In this document: positions 51,652 through 61,111 of the stretch, one piece after another
Numbering within the stretch: position 1 is the first letter of the stretch
Layout of the letters: the number at the start of each line of letters is the position of its first letter
From: Mucilaginibacter frigoritolerans
Lineage (GTDB): Bacteria; Bacteroidota; Bacteroidia; Sphingobacteriales; Sphingobacteriaceae
DNA: 64,000 nucleotides
NCBI RefSeq assembly: GCF_007830615.1
Contig: NZ_VLLI01000001.1
Location: 434,001 to 498,000, forward strand
Direction: 5' to 3'
Notes under the pieces: generated by a model
Database searches by the model: none
Seen by the model: the letters and a program-made list of their open reading frames with translations, nothing else
Told to the model about the DNA's origin: nothing
Made by a program: the position numbers and the translations under genes

Positions 51652-52785
51652 TCAGGTGGTTATGATTATTTTTTTTCCGGAAATACGGTAATGGATATCC
51701 AGGTAAGCTAATATTTTCAGTGCCTGGGAAGCACTTACATTTCGGTGTACCTTACCGGTAATCATTGTAGCTGGTATTGCTCCTTCATAGGTAACATCTA
51801 CATTATACCATCTCGCAAATTGCCGCATTACGGTATTAATATCGGCTTTCTTATAAGCAAAATAGCCATCTTTCCATGCTGTTACATCTTCAATGTCAGC
51901 ACCTTTAATGCTTATTTTATTGTTTTTTGTTAAGAGTAAAGATTGTTGCCCGGGTACTAATGTTACATTTTGAAAACCTGTTGACACTTTTACACTACCT
52001 TCTAATAAGGTCGTATTAATTGATGGCTCGTCGTTGTAGGCATTAATATTAAAATGGGTTCCTATGTCCTGAATGGTTTCCCCCTTTGCAATTACCTTAA
52101 ATGGCTGTGCCGCGTTATGTACCACCTCAAAATAAGCCTCACCTGTAACTTTCACTATTCGTTCTTTACCAGTAAAGCTGGTTGGGAAAGTGATTGAAGA
52201 TTCCGCATTGAGCCAAATCTTAGTGCCATCTGCCAACACTAATGGATATGGAGATTGCTCACCACTTGCGGTGGAAAGTGTATTGTATTGAATCTTTGTA
52301 TCCAAATTACTTTTGTCTGCAAAAACGGTGTAAGAAATAGCATTACCTGAATTAACCTGTACAAGCGCATTACCCTGCTGCGCCAGTTTGCCACTTAATC
52401 CTTTTGATAGAATGATTTTTTGTCCATTGGATAAGGTTAAAGTAGCCCTATTGCTTCCTGGGGCAATATCCTGATGTTGATTTTGGGCTATTTGTTGGGT
52501 TAGATGTTTGTGAAAAAGGAAATAGCTACCGATAGAAAGGAATAATAAAATTGAAGCTGCCGCAGCTATGCGGGGCCATAGCTTTATTTGGTGTGGATTT
52601 TTACCCTTCGCTAATAAATGCAGCCACATTTCTTCCTTAACGGCTTGCAAATCATCACCTGTAAAATCTGTTTGCCGTTCAGTTTCAAAATTTAATACCC
52701 AACTCAACAGCCAATTGATTTCTTCTTCGGTTGCTTTACCTGCCCGGTATTTATTCAATAACTCTTCTGCGTCTTTGTTTTGCAT
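51652..52785 (-). CDS. FecR-family anti-sigma factor
   Basis: A 377-residue protein with a cytoplasmic sigma-binding N-terminus (1-65: DAEELLNKYRAGKATEEEIN), one transmembrane helix (about 70-90), and a periplasmic FecR domain (about 170-265: ADGTKIWLNAESSITFPTSF, VKVTGEAYFEVVHNAAQPFK, VIAKGETIQDIGTHFNINAY). The C-terminal DUF4974-type domain (about 305-375: FAYKKADINTVMRQFARWYN) contacts the STN domain of SusC. It holds the upstream sigma factor until SusC signals that cargo is bound. It is in order after the sigma gene (102 bp) and before susC. Confidence 0.94.
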   Translation of the reverse strand: MQNKDAEELLNKYRAGKATEEEINWLLSWVLNFETERQTDFTGDDLQAVKEEMWLHLLAKGKNPHQIKLWPRIAAAASILLFLSIGSYFLFHKHLTQQIAQNQHQDIAPGSNRATLTLSNGQKIILSKGLSGKLAQQGNALVQVNSGNAISYTVFADKSNLDTKIQYNTLSTASGEQSPYPLVLADGTKIWLNAESSITFPTSFTGKERIVKVTGEAYFEVVHNAAQPFKVIAKGETIQDIGTHFNINAYNDEPSINTTLLEGSVKVSTGFQNVTLVPGQQSLLLTKNNKISIKGADIEDVTAWKDGYFAYKKADINTVMRQFARWYNVDVTYEGAIPATMITGKVHRNVSASQALKILAYLDIHYRISGKKIIITT

Positions 52786-52887
52786 AATTCGAGAAGGATA
52801 ATGTTATCCTAATTCATGCCTAAGACGATCAAGAAAGCTTCAGGGGTGAGAAAAAAAAGGAAAATAATTGAAAAATATAACGATTGG

Positions 52888-53466
52888 TTAAAAATAAATC
52901 AAAAAAAACAGAAAACTAATCATGCCAAGTTTAATACGAAGAATTTTTAGTGCATTTTTGACCTGGCTTTTTACAGTTTCTTCTGAAATGCCCAAATGAC
53001 CTGCAATTTCTTTGTGACTAAGCTGTTTTTTTCTACTCAATTCAAAAACCTCTCGCATTTTAGGAGGCAATGCGGCGATTTCCTGTTCAATAATTAATGA
53101 TAACTGTTTTTCTCTTATCAAGTGATCGGTATTGCCTTTACTTTCGTCGAGAAAGTGCTGTAAAAAGCCGGTATATTTAGTTACAGTTTTCTGATGGGCA
53201 AATAGATCAAGTATTTTATGATGAATGCATGTATAAAGATAGCCTGCTAAATTGGTTGCCAATACAAACTCTTCCCGCGTGGCCCAAATCTTAACAAAAA
53301 CCTCCTGCACTACATCTTTTGCTTCTTCGCGATTCTGCAATTTTTTAAAAGCATGAAGGAACAAAAGGCTGTTGTAACGGTTAAAGATTTCGGTGTATGC
53401 AGCTTTGTCGCCTTCCCGGAGTAGAGTAGTCAATTTTTGATCGGAAAAACTGTTATATGCTGACAT
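52888..53466 (-). CDS. ECF sigma factor, Bacteroidota FecI/RagB-locus type
   Basis: A 192-residue sigma factor. Region 2 is at about 20-90 (YTEIFNRYNSLLFLHAFKKL, REEAKDVVQEVFVKIWATRE, LAGYLYTCIHHKILDLFAH) and region 4 at about 125-178 (ALPPKMREVFELSRKKQLSH, KEIAGHLGISEETVKSQVKN). It ends with a hydrophobic tail (MISFLFFLIYF), which is common in these SusC-linked sigma factors. It heads the sigma-fecR-susC-susD-tlpA-tlpA array and should direct transcription of the susC operon when released by FecR. Confidence 0.93.
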   Translation of the reverse strand: MSAYNSFSDQKLTTLLREGDKAAYTEIFNRYNSLLFLHAFKKLQNREEAKDVVQEVFVKIWATREEFVLATNLAGYLYTCIHHKILDLFAHQKTVTKYTGFLQHFLDESKGNTDHLIREKQLSLIIEQEIAALPPKMREVFELSRKKQLSHKEIAGHLGISEETVKSQVKNALKILRIKLGMISFLFFLIYF

Positions 53467-53748
53467 TCAAGATAACCCCAAACGAATTTACGTTAAATTA
53501 ATCTGAATTTAAAATGCGATGATAGAATGTTGTTTTGAAGATATGATAACGACGCTTCGCCATCAGCAAATAAAACGGGATATATACCCTTATCGAAGTA
53601 GTAAATCAAGATAAAGTTGAAGGAGCAATGAAAGCCATGCGCTGCAAATACAGGTAATTAACTCTTATTGTTATGCCCCGATTTATAAAATAACTGCAAT
53701 TGAACGAACATACTTTAATGATTAAAAGTTCAGCTATTCTTTTTAATC

Positions 53749-54273
53749 TTATTTCTGCCTTGCATTGCGCATCCTGATTAATGAAAAGCCAAGTGTTGAT
53801 TTACTAACCGCATCAGCTAAAGCTGTAAGATCAGGGGTAAACCTCAGTTCAATATTTCGTTGCAATAATTCACCAATCAAATCATTCACAACTTTTACCT
53901 TAATCGGTTCAACAGGCTTGTGGGAAATATAATAACCTGCACATTCATCTAGTAATATGAACGGATCTGGTAAAAACGCATAACAGTAAAGGGTTGTATT
54001 TATAATTCTCTCATACCATCCTGATTCAGCAACTACAACAAAATATGCAGAAGAGTGCTTAAAATAATTATCCCTGTCAGCCTTTGTTGTTTGCGCTGAT
54101 GCATAATAGGTTACCCTCGGGCAATCACGCGGAAGCAGGTAATTATGCATCAGTTTTTCCGAAATAGCAAAAACTACATCGCTTGTTATTGAATCAAATT
54201 TTGAAGGTGATGGCCTTGGCTCAAATATTTTAATGCCCGGTTCTTCGCTGATATGAAATAAATGATTGCTCAT
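53749..54273 (-). CDS. DUF6886-like protein
   Basis: A 174-residue soluble protein starting LFHISEEPGIKIFEPRPSPS, with LPRDCPRVTYYASAQTTKAD in the middle, ESGWYERIINTTLYCYAFLP, and FILLDECAGYYISHKPVEPI near the end. This pattern matches small uncharacterised proteins annotated as DUF6886. They often lie beside acetyltransferases, as here: its ATG overlaps the stop of the GNAT gene by 4 bp, so both are translated from one mRNA. Biochemical role unknown. The 282 bp before it (53467-53748) show no gene apart from a short open stretch that looks degraded. Confidence 0.6.
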   Translation of the reverse strand: MSNHLFHISEEPGIKIFEPRPSPSKFDSITSDVVFAISEKLMHNYLLPRDCPRVTYYASAQTTKADRDNYFKHSSAYFVVVAESGWYERIINTTLYCYAFLPDPFILLDECAGYYISHKPVEPIKVKVVNDLIGELLQRNIELRFTPDLTALADAVSKSTLGFSLIRMRNARQK

Positions 54274-54713
54274 TTTAGTCTTTTTACAAAACCATATGAT
54301 TTGAGTTCATAACCGATATGTTGGTAAAACGCATGGGCTGTTTTTCTTTCATCGCGCATGCCGCTGGTTAATACGATCATATAGGCATCAATTTCAGTCG
54401 CCCATTTTTCAGCTTCCATCATCAACACTTTTCCAACACCCATGTTCCTGAAGTCTTTACCGGTTACCAATGCCAGCACACGAATATATTTGGCATTATG
54501 TTCGTAACCATAGTTTTCGGTCATGCCAATCATTCCGACAATTTGCCCGTCATCCGTAACTGCCAATAAAGTCCTGAATTCTTTTAGCCTTAATATGTTT
54601 TCTAAACGCACCTTTATTTCATCAGCAGGGGCGGGGTAACCCAGGTCATAAATTAAGGGTATCATTGCCGGAATATCGCCTTCTCCGGCAGGTCTTGTTT
54701 GTATCATTTGCAA
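54270..54713 (-). CDS. GNAT-family N-acetyltransferase
   Basis: A 147-residue acetyl-CoA-dependent transferase: IQTRPAGEGDIPAMIPLIYD at the start, the beta-4 segment LAVTDDGQIVGMIGM, and the acetyl-CoA site LALVTGKDFRNMGVGKVLMM followed by EAEKWATEIDAYMIVLTSGM. The C-terminal motif is AHAFYQHIGYELKSYGFVK. Full length for the family. The acceptor is unknown. Translationally coupled to the DUF6886-like gene. Confidence 0.92.
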   Translation of the reverse strand: MQMIQTRPAGEGDIPAMIPLIYDLGYPAPADEIKVRLENILRLKEFRTLLAVTDDGQIVGMIGMTENYGYEHNAKYIRVLALVTGKDFRNMGVGKVLMMEAEKWATEIDAYMIVLTSGMRDERKTAHAFYQHIGYELKSYGFVKRLK

Positions 54714-54776
54714 ATGCTGAACTTAATAACAATGGGGCTTAGGCCCCATTGTATTCATTATAAAATTATGTAAAAT

Positions 54777-55607
54777 TTAGTTCTCTAAAAACTCCGCTTT
54801 TAAGCGAGCTATCTTTTCATCATCCAGGCCTACCTGTTTTTTTAGGAAATTGTTAACCGAACCATACTGTTTAACAATGGCAGCAAAGGTTGCATCCAGA
54901 TATTCTTTTTTGGCCAGCATCATTTCAGTAGCTACATCTTTATCAATATGCATATAACCGGACATTCCCTTAATTGCTTTTTCATTTTCGTCTTTGCGGT
55001 AGTAATTAGTAGCGGTATAGTCCTCAACTATAGTGTTGTAAGGTACACCTAAACTATAAAGAAGTAATGCGGCTGCAATACCTGTGCGGTCTTTTCCAGC
55101 AGTGCAATGAAATACAAGGCTTTGGTCGGTAGGTAAAGCTAATAGTTTGCCGAAAAATGGTTTATACCTGTCAGCAAGATAGGTGGTTTTGCCATAAAAG
55201 TCTGCTATAAAAAGTGAGTCAGCACCTTTTTTACCTTTTACCTGCATTAAGCCTTTCATCATAGTGCTTAAACTATCACTGCCAGCAGGGCACAAAACAT
55301 AATCCATATTGGAATTTAATTTATCAGGGGCCTGTGTTGATTCCTGGTGCCCGCGCAAATCCACATCAAATGTGATGTTTAATTTCTTTAATTCTTCCAG
55401 ATCAGATGGAGTTAACTTACTGATATCGGCACTGCGGTATACTTTACCCCATTTCACGGTATGACCATCGGTAGTTTTATAACCACCCACGTCTCTGAAA
55501 TTGGCAGCGCCCTGTAAAACAACATGCCTTTTTGTACTGTCGGTAATCTGGGCAAATGCATTGCAGGTAATTAAAATAGCTGCAACTATTAAAAAGTGTT
55601 TTTTCAT
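54777..55607 (-). CDS. Secreted tyrosine-protein phosphatase (Y_phosphatase3 type)
   Basis: A 276-residue protein with a signal peptide (1-20, ending CNAFAQ). The family entry motif is AANFRDVGGYKTTDGHTVKW, followed by YRSADISKL and an Asp-rich DVDLRGHQES. The catalytic P-loop HCTAGKDRTG has nucleophile Cys168 and Arg174. Such enzymes hydrolyse phosphotyrosine, and some hydrolyse phosphoinositides or other phosphoesters. Export to the periplasm points to an extracellular substrate. It lies downstream of the second susD but is separated from it by a terminator. Confidence 0.92.
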   Translation of the reverse strand: MKKHFLIVAAILITCNAFAQITDSTKRHVVLQGAANFRDVGGYKTTDGHTVKWGKVYRSADISKLTPSDLEELKKLNITFDVDLRGHQESTQAPDKLNSNMDYVLCPAGSDSLSTMMKGLMQVKGKKGADSLFIADFYGKTTYLADRYKPFFGKLLALPTDQSLVFHCTAGKDRTGIAAALLLYSLGVPYNTIVEDYTATNYYRKDENEKAIKGMSGYMHIDKDVATEMMLAKKEYLDATFAAIVKQYGSVNNFLKKQVGLDDEKIARLKAEFLEN

Positions 55608-55625
55608 AATGCTTTAAATTGAAAA

Positions 55626-55658
55626 AAGCAGGGAACCCTGGCTAAAGATCCCCTGCTT
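55626..55658 (-). terminator. Terminator of the second susCD operon
   Basis: AAGCAGGG (55626-55633) and CCCTGCTT (55651-55658) pair, with a T6 run after the stem on the minus strand, 20 bp after the susD stop. Confidence 0.75.
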
Positions 55659-55679
55659 AAATTAAAAATTTATTTTTCC

Positions 55680-57314
55680 TTATTTTGTAAGCCAGGTATC
55701 TTTAGTAGGATCATCAGTAGTGCTTCCAAATTGAGATTGAAGTGCTGCCTGATAATTTGCTGTATTACTTGCTGATTCTGATGAAGGGTATTCCCATCTG
55801 CGTGGAATCAGGTTATTTGGTGTGCCAATACCGGCACCACCCTGTCCAAATGTAGGTACGCCTGTACGACGGAAATTGTAAAATGCTTCCCATCCAGAGT
55901 TGTTAAACATAGAAACATATTTCTGGGTTAATATCTGTGTAAGACCGGTAGCATTGTCGCCTGCATACGCAACATTAGCCAAAAACTGTGTAATATTTAC
56001 TGTTGCAGTTCCCCAGGTACCACCTTGTACAATCAGACTAGGGTTAAGAGCAGTATTAGTAGAAGTGACAGGAAAGCTAATGGTTAATACTTCGCCATTG
56101 GTTAAACCATAATTAGCTAAAGAGGCATTAATACCATTGGTATACCATGTTGCTGAATTTCCGGTTATCCAACCTCTGTTTATTGCTTCAGCGATATTAA
56201 AGCACATTTCTGAGTAACCAATAAATACAAATGGCTCAGCACTTGCACCTGTTGATGAAACATAATAGCGATTGTAGTTAGCAAAAGAATACAAACCGTT
56301 ATTTGAATTGTTTAATAAGGTAGGTTGTGTTTGGTTGATGTCAGAACCCACATATGCGGTAAAGTCACTAACGGCTTTGCCTCCAGCAACTGATGCCGGT
56401 GCCGGTGTAGCAACAACAAAGGTACGTGGATCTTGCGTAGCAGTAGTGATGTTTAAATAAGTGCTGCCAATGTTTGAGAAGTTGTTGTAAGGGTTATAAC
56501 CTAATGAAAAAGTAGGATAACGGTTGGTTGCATTAAATTTGTAAACCAGGTTATCGCTATTTGATGTCATAATAGGATATTGAGTTGGGTTACCCATTAT
56601 AGTAACAAATTGCTGTGGTATCTGTAAATCAGCATTATCAACAGCACGTTTGCTTAAGCTGATTAATACTCTTAAACGGTAAGTATTAATTATTTTTTGC
56701 CATTGCAGATAGGTTAATCCAAATATATCACCACTTGAGTCCAAAACAGTGTTTGCAAGGGTTGGGGTTTTTGTTATAAGGTTGCCCAATAAAGTATTGG
56801 CATTATCAAGCATAGAAAGAGCACTTGCATAAACATCGTGCTGGGTATCATATTTTGGAGTAAGGTTTGTTGCGTTACCTGCCTGTGAAAAAGGGATATC
56901 ACCAACTCTTTGTGCTAACCATATACCTGAATAAGCTTTAAAAAACAGGCTTAACGCATAATATTTGTTAGTTTGATTGCTTAACTGTAAGGTGGACTGC
57001 TGCTGTAATTTTATGGCATATTTAAAAATGTCATAGCTATCCGTTGTACTGCCATAGTTGTAGTTGTTTGTACCCCTATAGTATGAGTAGTTAGCAATAT
57101 CGAATTGTGAACCTACTGATGAGGTACCCCAAGGTAATTCAGATGTGCGAATTAAATTAGAGGTAAGCGTGTTAAGTAGCAGAGAAACCGGTACAAGTGA
57201 GTTATTGCTGGCTACGTTAGGGTTATCTATAAGATCCCCTTTCTGGCAACCGGTTATAGATACCATGCCTATTGTTAACAATAGTACAAATGGGATGAAT
57301 GATTTAATTTTCAT
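55680..57314 (-). CDS. SusD-like lipoprotein (SusD/RagB-like group 2)
   Basis: A 544-residue lipoprotein with lipobox VSITGC (Cys about 23). It has the features of the shorter-motif SusD_2 group: an early helical repeat (QSTLQLSNQTNKYYALSLFF, KAYSGIWLAQRVGDIPFSQA), KIINTYRLRVLISLSKRA in the middle, and FIGYSEMCFNIAEAINRGWI, then YVSMFNNSGWEAFYNFRRTG and IPRRWEYPSSE near the end. It partners the SusC 26 bp upstream. No hydrolase or transporter gene follows, so the ligand is not indicated by context. Confidence 0.92.
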   Translation of the reverse strand: MKIKSFIPFVLLLTIGMVSITGCQKGDLIDNPNVASNNSLVPVSLLLNTLTSNLIRTSELPWGTSSVGSQFDIANYSYYRGTNNYNYGSTTDSYDIFKYAIKLQQQSTLQLSNQTNKYYALSLFFKAYSGIWLAQRVGDIPFSQAGNATNLTPKYDTQHDVYASALSMLDNANTLLGNLITKTPTLANTVLDSSGDIFGLTYLQWQKIINTYRLRVLISLSKRAVDNADLQIPQQFVTIMGNPTQYPIMTSNSDNLVYKFNATNRYPTFSLGYNPYNNFSNIGSTYLNITTATQDPRTFVVATPAPASVAGGKAVSDFTAYVGSDINQTQPTLLNNSNNGLYSFANYNRYYVSSTGASAEPFVFIGYSEMCFNIAEAINRGWITGNSATWYTNGINASLANYGLTNGEVLTISFPVTSTNTALNPSLIVQGGTWGTATVNITQFLANVAYAGDNATGLTQILTQKYVSMFNNSGWEAFYNFRRTGVPTFGQGGAGIGTPNNLIPRRWEYPSSESASNTANYQAALQSQFGSTTDDPTKDTWLTK

Positions 57315-57340
57315 ATATTTTCTTTAAATCGATTAAACAA

Positions 57341-60300
57341 TTAGAATGTTAAGTGAATATTTACACCGTAACGACGGGCTGTAGGGCTTTCAAGGTCACT
57401 ACCCGCATTTGTACCTACTATTGTACCCGTAGAAGCGTTATATCCTGATGCATATTCGTCAAGATCAACATCCTTGCGTGCAGCGAAGTACAATAAGTTT
57501 CTGCCTACTAATGAGAAGGTTACTTTTCTGATAAACGTACCTTTCAACACACTGGAAGGTAAAGAGTAACCAATTGTTGCTTCTCTTAATTTAGCATATG
57601 AACGGCTTATCATGTAATACTCATCAAAGTTGCCACCAATGCCACTTGAAATATAGCTCTGAACCAACACTTTAGTTGAGTTTGGTGCAAATGTTAACTG
57701 GCTTAAGTTGGTTATTACACCGCCCGGACCATATTGTGGAGTACCGCTTACAATAGTAACACCAGGGCCAACGTATTCAGGAGTTGCAGCTTTAGTGCCT
57801 TCAGCAGTACTGTTCCATTCTGCTAAACGTGCTGCACCGTATGCGCCGGTTGCGGTTTCAATTGCTGTACCACCGTTCATTGACTGATAGTAAGTTCTGT
57901 CGTACATTTTACCACCTATTCTGCCATCAAACTGGAAGCTTAAGGACCAGTTATGATAAGTGAAATGGTTAGTTACACCGAAAGAGAAATCAGGGTCAGC
58001 ATAGCCTAATAAACCATAGTTGCCATTGTTTGCCTGGCTTGGTGCAGATAAAGGAACACCACCGTTATTGATGATATCACCCTGAGCATCTCTTACGAAT
58101 TTAGTACCATAAATACCATCAAGTCTGTCGCCAATTTTGTATTCGTGGCCATTTTGATATAATTCAGTTTGATTGCCGTAGATTGATTTTAACGTTTCTC
58201 TGTAAGTTGAGTAGTTAACATTCACATCCCAGTTAATTCCATTAGGATTTTTCAGAATAGAACCCATCAATTCAATTTCAAAGCCTTTTTTAAGTGTAGT
58301 TACACCATTTACCAGTTGGTTACTGTAAGTGGTTGATGATGCTACCGGTAACTGATAAATGTTAGGACCATTTGTAGTTGTAAAGTATGTAGCATTTAAT
58401 CCTAATCTGTTACCTAAAAATTTAGCGTCAAAACCAACTTCTGTTGATTTAACCGTAAAAGGTTTTAAAGCATTATTAGCTATAGTATTTGACAAAGACG
58501 CTGCTGAGGTACCATTATAAATAGAAGTAACCGCTACCGGAGATTCATTTATATAACTTGGACCGTTATAAGGTGTGTAAAGCTCACTTCCGTAGCCAAT
58601 CAATCCGCTAACTGGTTTTGAATTCCATGGTAATCCGTTAGCAGTTGTTTGAAAAGCATTGTATGAAGTACCAATAGTTGGTGAGGTTAAACCACCTTTA
58701 ACATCAGCAAATGAACCACGTACTTTTAAGAAAGATATAAATTCAGGTAATTTAACATAATCAGATACTACACTGCTTACTGATACAGAAGGGTAGAAGA
58801 AAGTGTTATTTCCTGATGGTAAAGTTGATAAATTATCAACACGACCGGTGGTATTGATGTTGAAGTAGTTTTTATAACCCAAATCAGCTGAGTAATAAGC
58901 ACTATTAACCTGCATTTTTGAATTGAAATTGTACAGGTAAGGTTTGTTCAACGAGTTTTGAAGATCGTAAACGCCCGGTACAGCTAAATCCTGGGTAGTT
59001 TCCCAATCTGAATTATAAGTAAATGAACGCTCATTTGCTCCTAATAATCCACCTACGTTCCAGTTACCAAATTTATGGTTATAGTTTAAACCTACATCTG
59101 TGTTGTTTTCTAACAGGTTACGGTCATCCTGTCTGTAATCACCATACCATCCAAAAGAATACCATGGAAGGTATTGATTAAGGTTGGCGCCTGCAGGTAC
59201 ATCTTCGGTATTTTTTTCATTGTAAGTATCAAGCGCTGTGCGCAGATAAAGGTTCAGATCGCTGTTGAACTTGTAAGTTAATTTTAATGATCCGTAAATA
59301 GTTGATTTGGTTCTTCCTTTTAACCATTCGTCAGCAACAAAATAAGGATTGTTTTCACGTCCATATTCAGCAGCATATTGCTGAAGTCCCGGAACACCTT
59401 GCGGGCCCTGGTAAATATTTTTCATTGATCTTACATCATAATCAGCAGATCCATAAACCTTAAACATGTAAACATAGCTTTCAGGGCTGTAATCCACGTC
59501 AGGGATGTTTGGTGAATATTGCTCGTTCAGGTTCAAATCAGCGTCAACACGTAGTTTTGGTGAAATGTCATATCCTGCAGCTAATTTAAAATTGTCAATA
59601 TTTAATTCAGTGTTAGGAAAATCGCCTTTTTGGTAGGTGTGGCCATATGATACATGAATATCATAGTTTGAGCCACTTGCTGCTACTGATAATGTATTGG
59701 TGTTAACTAAACCGGTTTGTACAAAATTATCAAAGTTATTTGCTCCGCGGGCTACCCATGGGGTTGCCTGTCTTATACCTGTAGTTGGGTTATAAGGACT
59801 ATCATATTGTTGGGTTTGGAATACACCATCAAAACGCGGCCCCCATTCTGGTAAACGTTGGGTATTATCATATAATACGTTACCATAAGTGTACTGATAA
59901 TTTGTTCCGCGGCCATATTGAGTTTGGCTCTGAGGAAGAACAATAAAGCCTTTCTCTGCCTCTGTTGTGCTATTAAAATCAACTTGCCAGCCTTTTTTAT
60001 CTTTGCTGCCTTTCTTAGTTGTAATAATAATAGCACCGTTAATACCACGGAAACCATAAAGTGCCGCAGCATTAGGGCCTTTTAAAACGGTATAGGTATC
60101 AATGTCATCAGCATTAAAATCGTAGGTGTCTGATTCAACAGGCTCACCATCTACAACGTACAAAATGTCTGTGCTGCCGCGTAAAACAACGGTTGGTGCA
60201 CCATAAAATTCAGAGCTTGATCCGATTTGCAAACCGGCAACTTTTCCGGTTAATGAGTTTAAGGGATTTGCATCACGTGCTGTTGTTAAATCATCGCCAT

Positions 60301-60691
60301 TAATCTGTGATTGAGAATAACCCAGTTTCTGAAATTCCTTTTTAACACCCAGTGCTGTAACCACTACTTCAGTTAATGCCTTGGTGTCAGGCTTCATGGT
60401 AATCGATGCACTTAGCTCTGTTACTACCAATTCCTGTTCAACAAATCCAATTGATTTAAAAATCAATGTCTGGCCTTTATCAACAGAGATAGTGAAACGT
60501 CCGTTTACACCTGTTACAGTACCTTTGGTACTTCCTTTAACAATAACCGTTACACCAGGCAAGGGTTGATTGTTGTCGTCCAATACAATACCCCGTACCG
60601 GCAAGTTTTGGGCAAACATTTTGCCGCAGGCCAAAAACACTATCAAAAGTGTTAAAAGCAACCGTGAAAATTTTAGTAAATTTTGTTTCAT
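57341..60691 (-). CDS. SusC/RagA-family TonB-dependent transporter without STN domain
   Basis: A 1116-residue transporter with a signal peptide (about 1-27, ending GKMFAQ) and a carboxypeptidase-regulatory-like beta domain (VRGIVLDDNNQPLPGVTVIV). The conserved VTALGVKKEFQKLGYSQSQI region leads into the plug (YVVDGEPVESDTYD, TVLKGPNAAALYGFRGINGA), followed by the barrel ending VNIHLTF. Without an STN domain or adjacent sigma/FecR genes, control differs from the 48-51 kb locus. Forms an operon with the SusD-like gene. Confidence 0.94.
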   Translation of the reverse strand: MKQNLLKFSRLLLTLLIVFLACGKMFAQNLPVRGIVLDDNNQPLPGVTVIVKGSTKGTVTGVNGRFTISVDKGQTLIFKSIGFVEQELVVTELSASITMKPDTKALTEVVVTALGVKKEFQKLGYSQSQINGDDLTTARDANPLNSLTGKVAGLQIGSSSEFYGAPTVVLRGSTDILYVVDGEPVESDTYDFNADDIDTYTVLKGPNAAALYGFRGINGAIIITTKKGSKDKKGWQVDFNSTTEAEKGFIVLPQSQTQYGRGTNYQYTYGNVLYDNTQRLPEWGPRFDGVFQTQQYDSPYNPTTGIRQATPWVARGANNFDNFVQTGLVNTNTLSVAASGSNYDIHVSYGHTYQKGDFPNTELNIDNFKLAAGYDISPKLRVDADLNLNEQYSPNIPDVDYSPESYVYMFKVYGSADYDVRSMKNIYQGPQGVPGLQQYAAEYGRENNPYFVADEWLKGRTKSTIYGSLKLTYKFNSDLNLYLRTALDTYNEKNTEDVPAGANLNQYLPWYSFGWYGDYRQDDRNLLENNTDVGLNYNHKFGNWNVGGLLGANERSFTYNSDWETTQDLAVPGVYDLQNSLNKPYLYNFNSKMQVNSAYYSADLGYKNYFNINTTGRVDNLSTLPSGNNTFFYPSVSVSSVVSDYVKLPEFISFLKVRGSFADVKGGLTSPTIGTSYNAFQTTANGLPWNSKPVSGLIGYGSELYTPYNGPSYINESPVAVTSIYNGTSAASLSNTIANNALKPFTVKSTEVGFDAKFLGNRLGLNATYFTTTNGPNIYQLPVASSTTYSNQLVNGVTTLKKGFEIELMGSILKNPNGINWDVNVNYSTYRETLKSIYGNQTELYQNGHEYKIGDRLDGIYGTKFVRDAQGDIINNGGVPLSAPSQANNGNYGLLGYADPDFSFGVTNHFTYHNWSLSFQFDGRIGGKMYDRTYYQSMNGGTAIETATGAYGAARLAEWNSTAEGTKAATPEYVGPGVTIVSGTPQYGPGGVITNLSQLTFAPNSTKVLVQSYISSGIGGNFDEYYMISRSYAKLREATIGYSLPSSVLKGTFIRKVTFSLVGRNLLYFAARKDVDLDEYASGYNASTGTIVGTNAGSDLESPTARRYGVNIHLTF

Positions 60692-60912
60692 AAACGATTT
60701 TGATTTATCGCATAAAACTATTTTACTACTGTTACCCTATTATTTTTGATTTAACAACAAAAAGTTAATAAATACTAAACAAATCAATAAAAAGTCAACT
60801 ATTGTTAATTGGAGATATTGGTAATATCATTTAAATGTTAAGTGGTTGAATTGTTGCATATTAAGTAAATTCAATATTATTACATTAGAGAATTTAAGGC
60901 AAGAAAATATGC

Positions 60913-60954
60913 TAAAATACTTACCTTATTTTTTTAATATTAGTAAGTATTTTA
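60913..60954. repeat. 12-bp inverted repeat upstream of the second susC
   Basis: TAAAATACTTAC (60913-60924) is exactly complementary to GTAAGTATTTTA (60943-60954), with an AT-rich 18-bp centre. It lies about 220-260 bp before the susC start, so it could be a regulator site or part of a leader. The remainder of 60692-61057 is AT-rich with no gene and no clear TAnnTTTG box. Confidence 0.5.
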
Positions 60955-61057
60955 TCCAATCATAAGCTATTTAAGAGCGTATTTTACCTTTCTTTGAAAG
61001 GCATACTTTTTTACCGGGATTGTCTATTTTAAAAATTTGGTAAGTCAAAAAAAATGA

Positions 61058-61099
61058 ATAAAAGAGGTCTTTTCATTTAAATGAAAAGACCTCTTTTAT
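61058..61099 (-). terminator. Perfect palindromic terminator of ychF
   Basis: A 42-bp perfect palindrome with core AGAGGTCTTTTCATTT and its complement, ending in T-runs on both strands, 13 bp after the ychF stop. Confidence 0.88.
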
Positions 61100-61111
61100 C
61101 ATAATCCTTAT

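Noticed and set aside
53560-53700. Short plus-strand coding-like stretch ending EGAMKAMRCKYR
   Set aside because: About 25 codons with no start or family match; at most a remnant, too weak to annotate.
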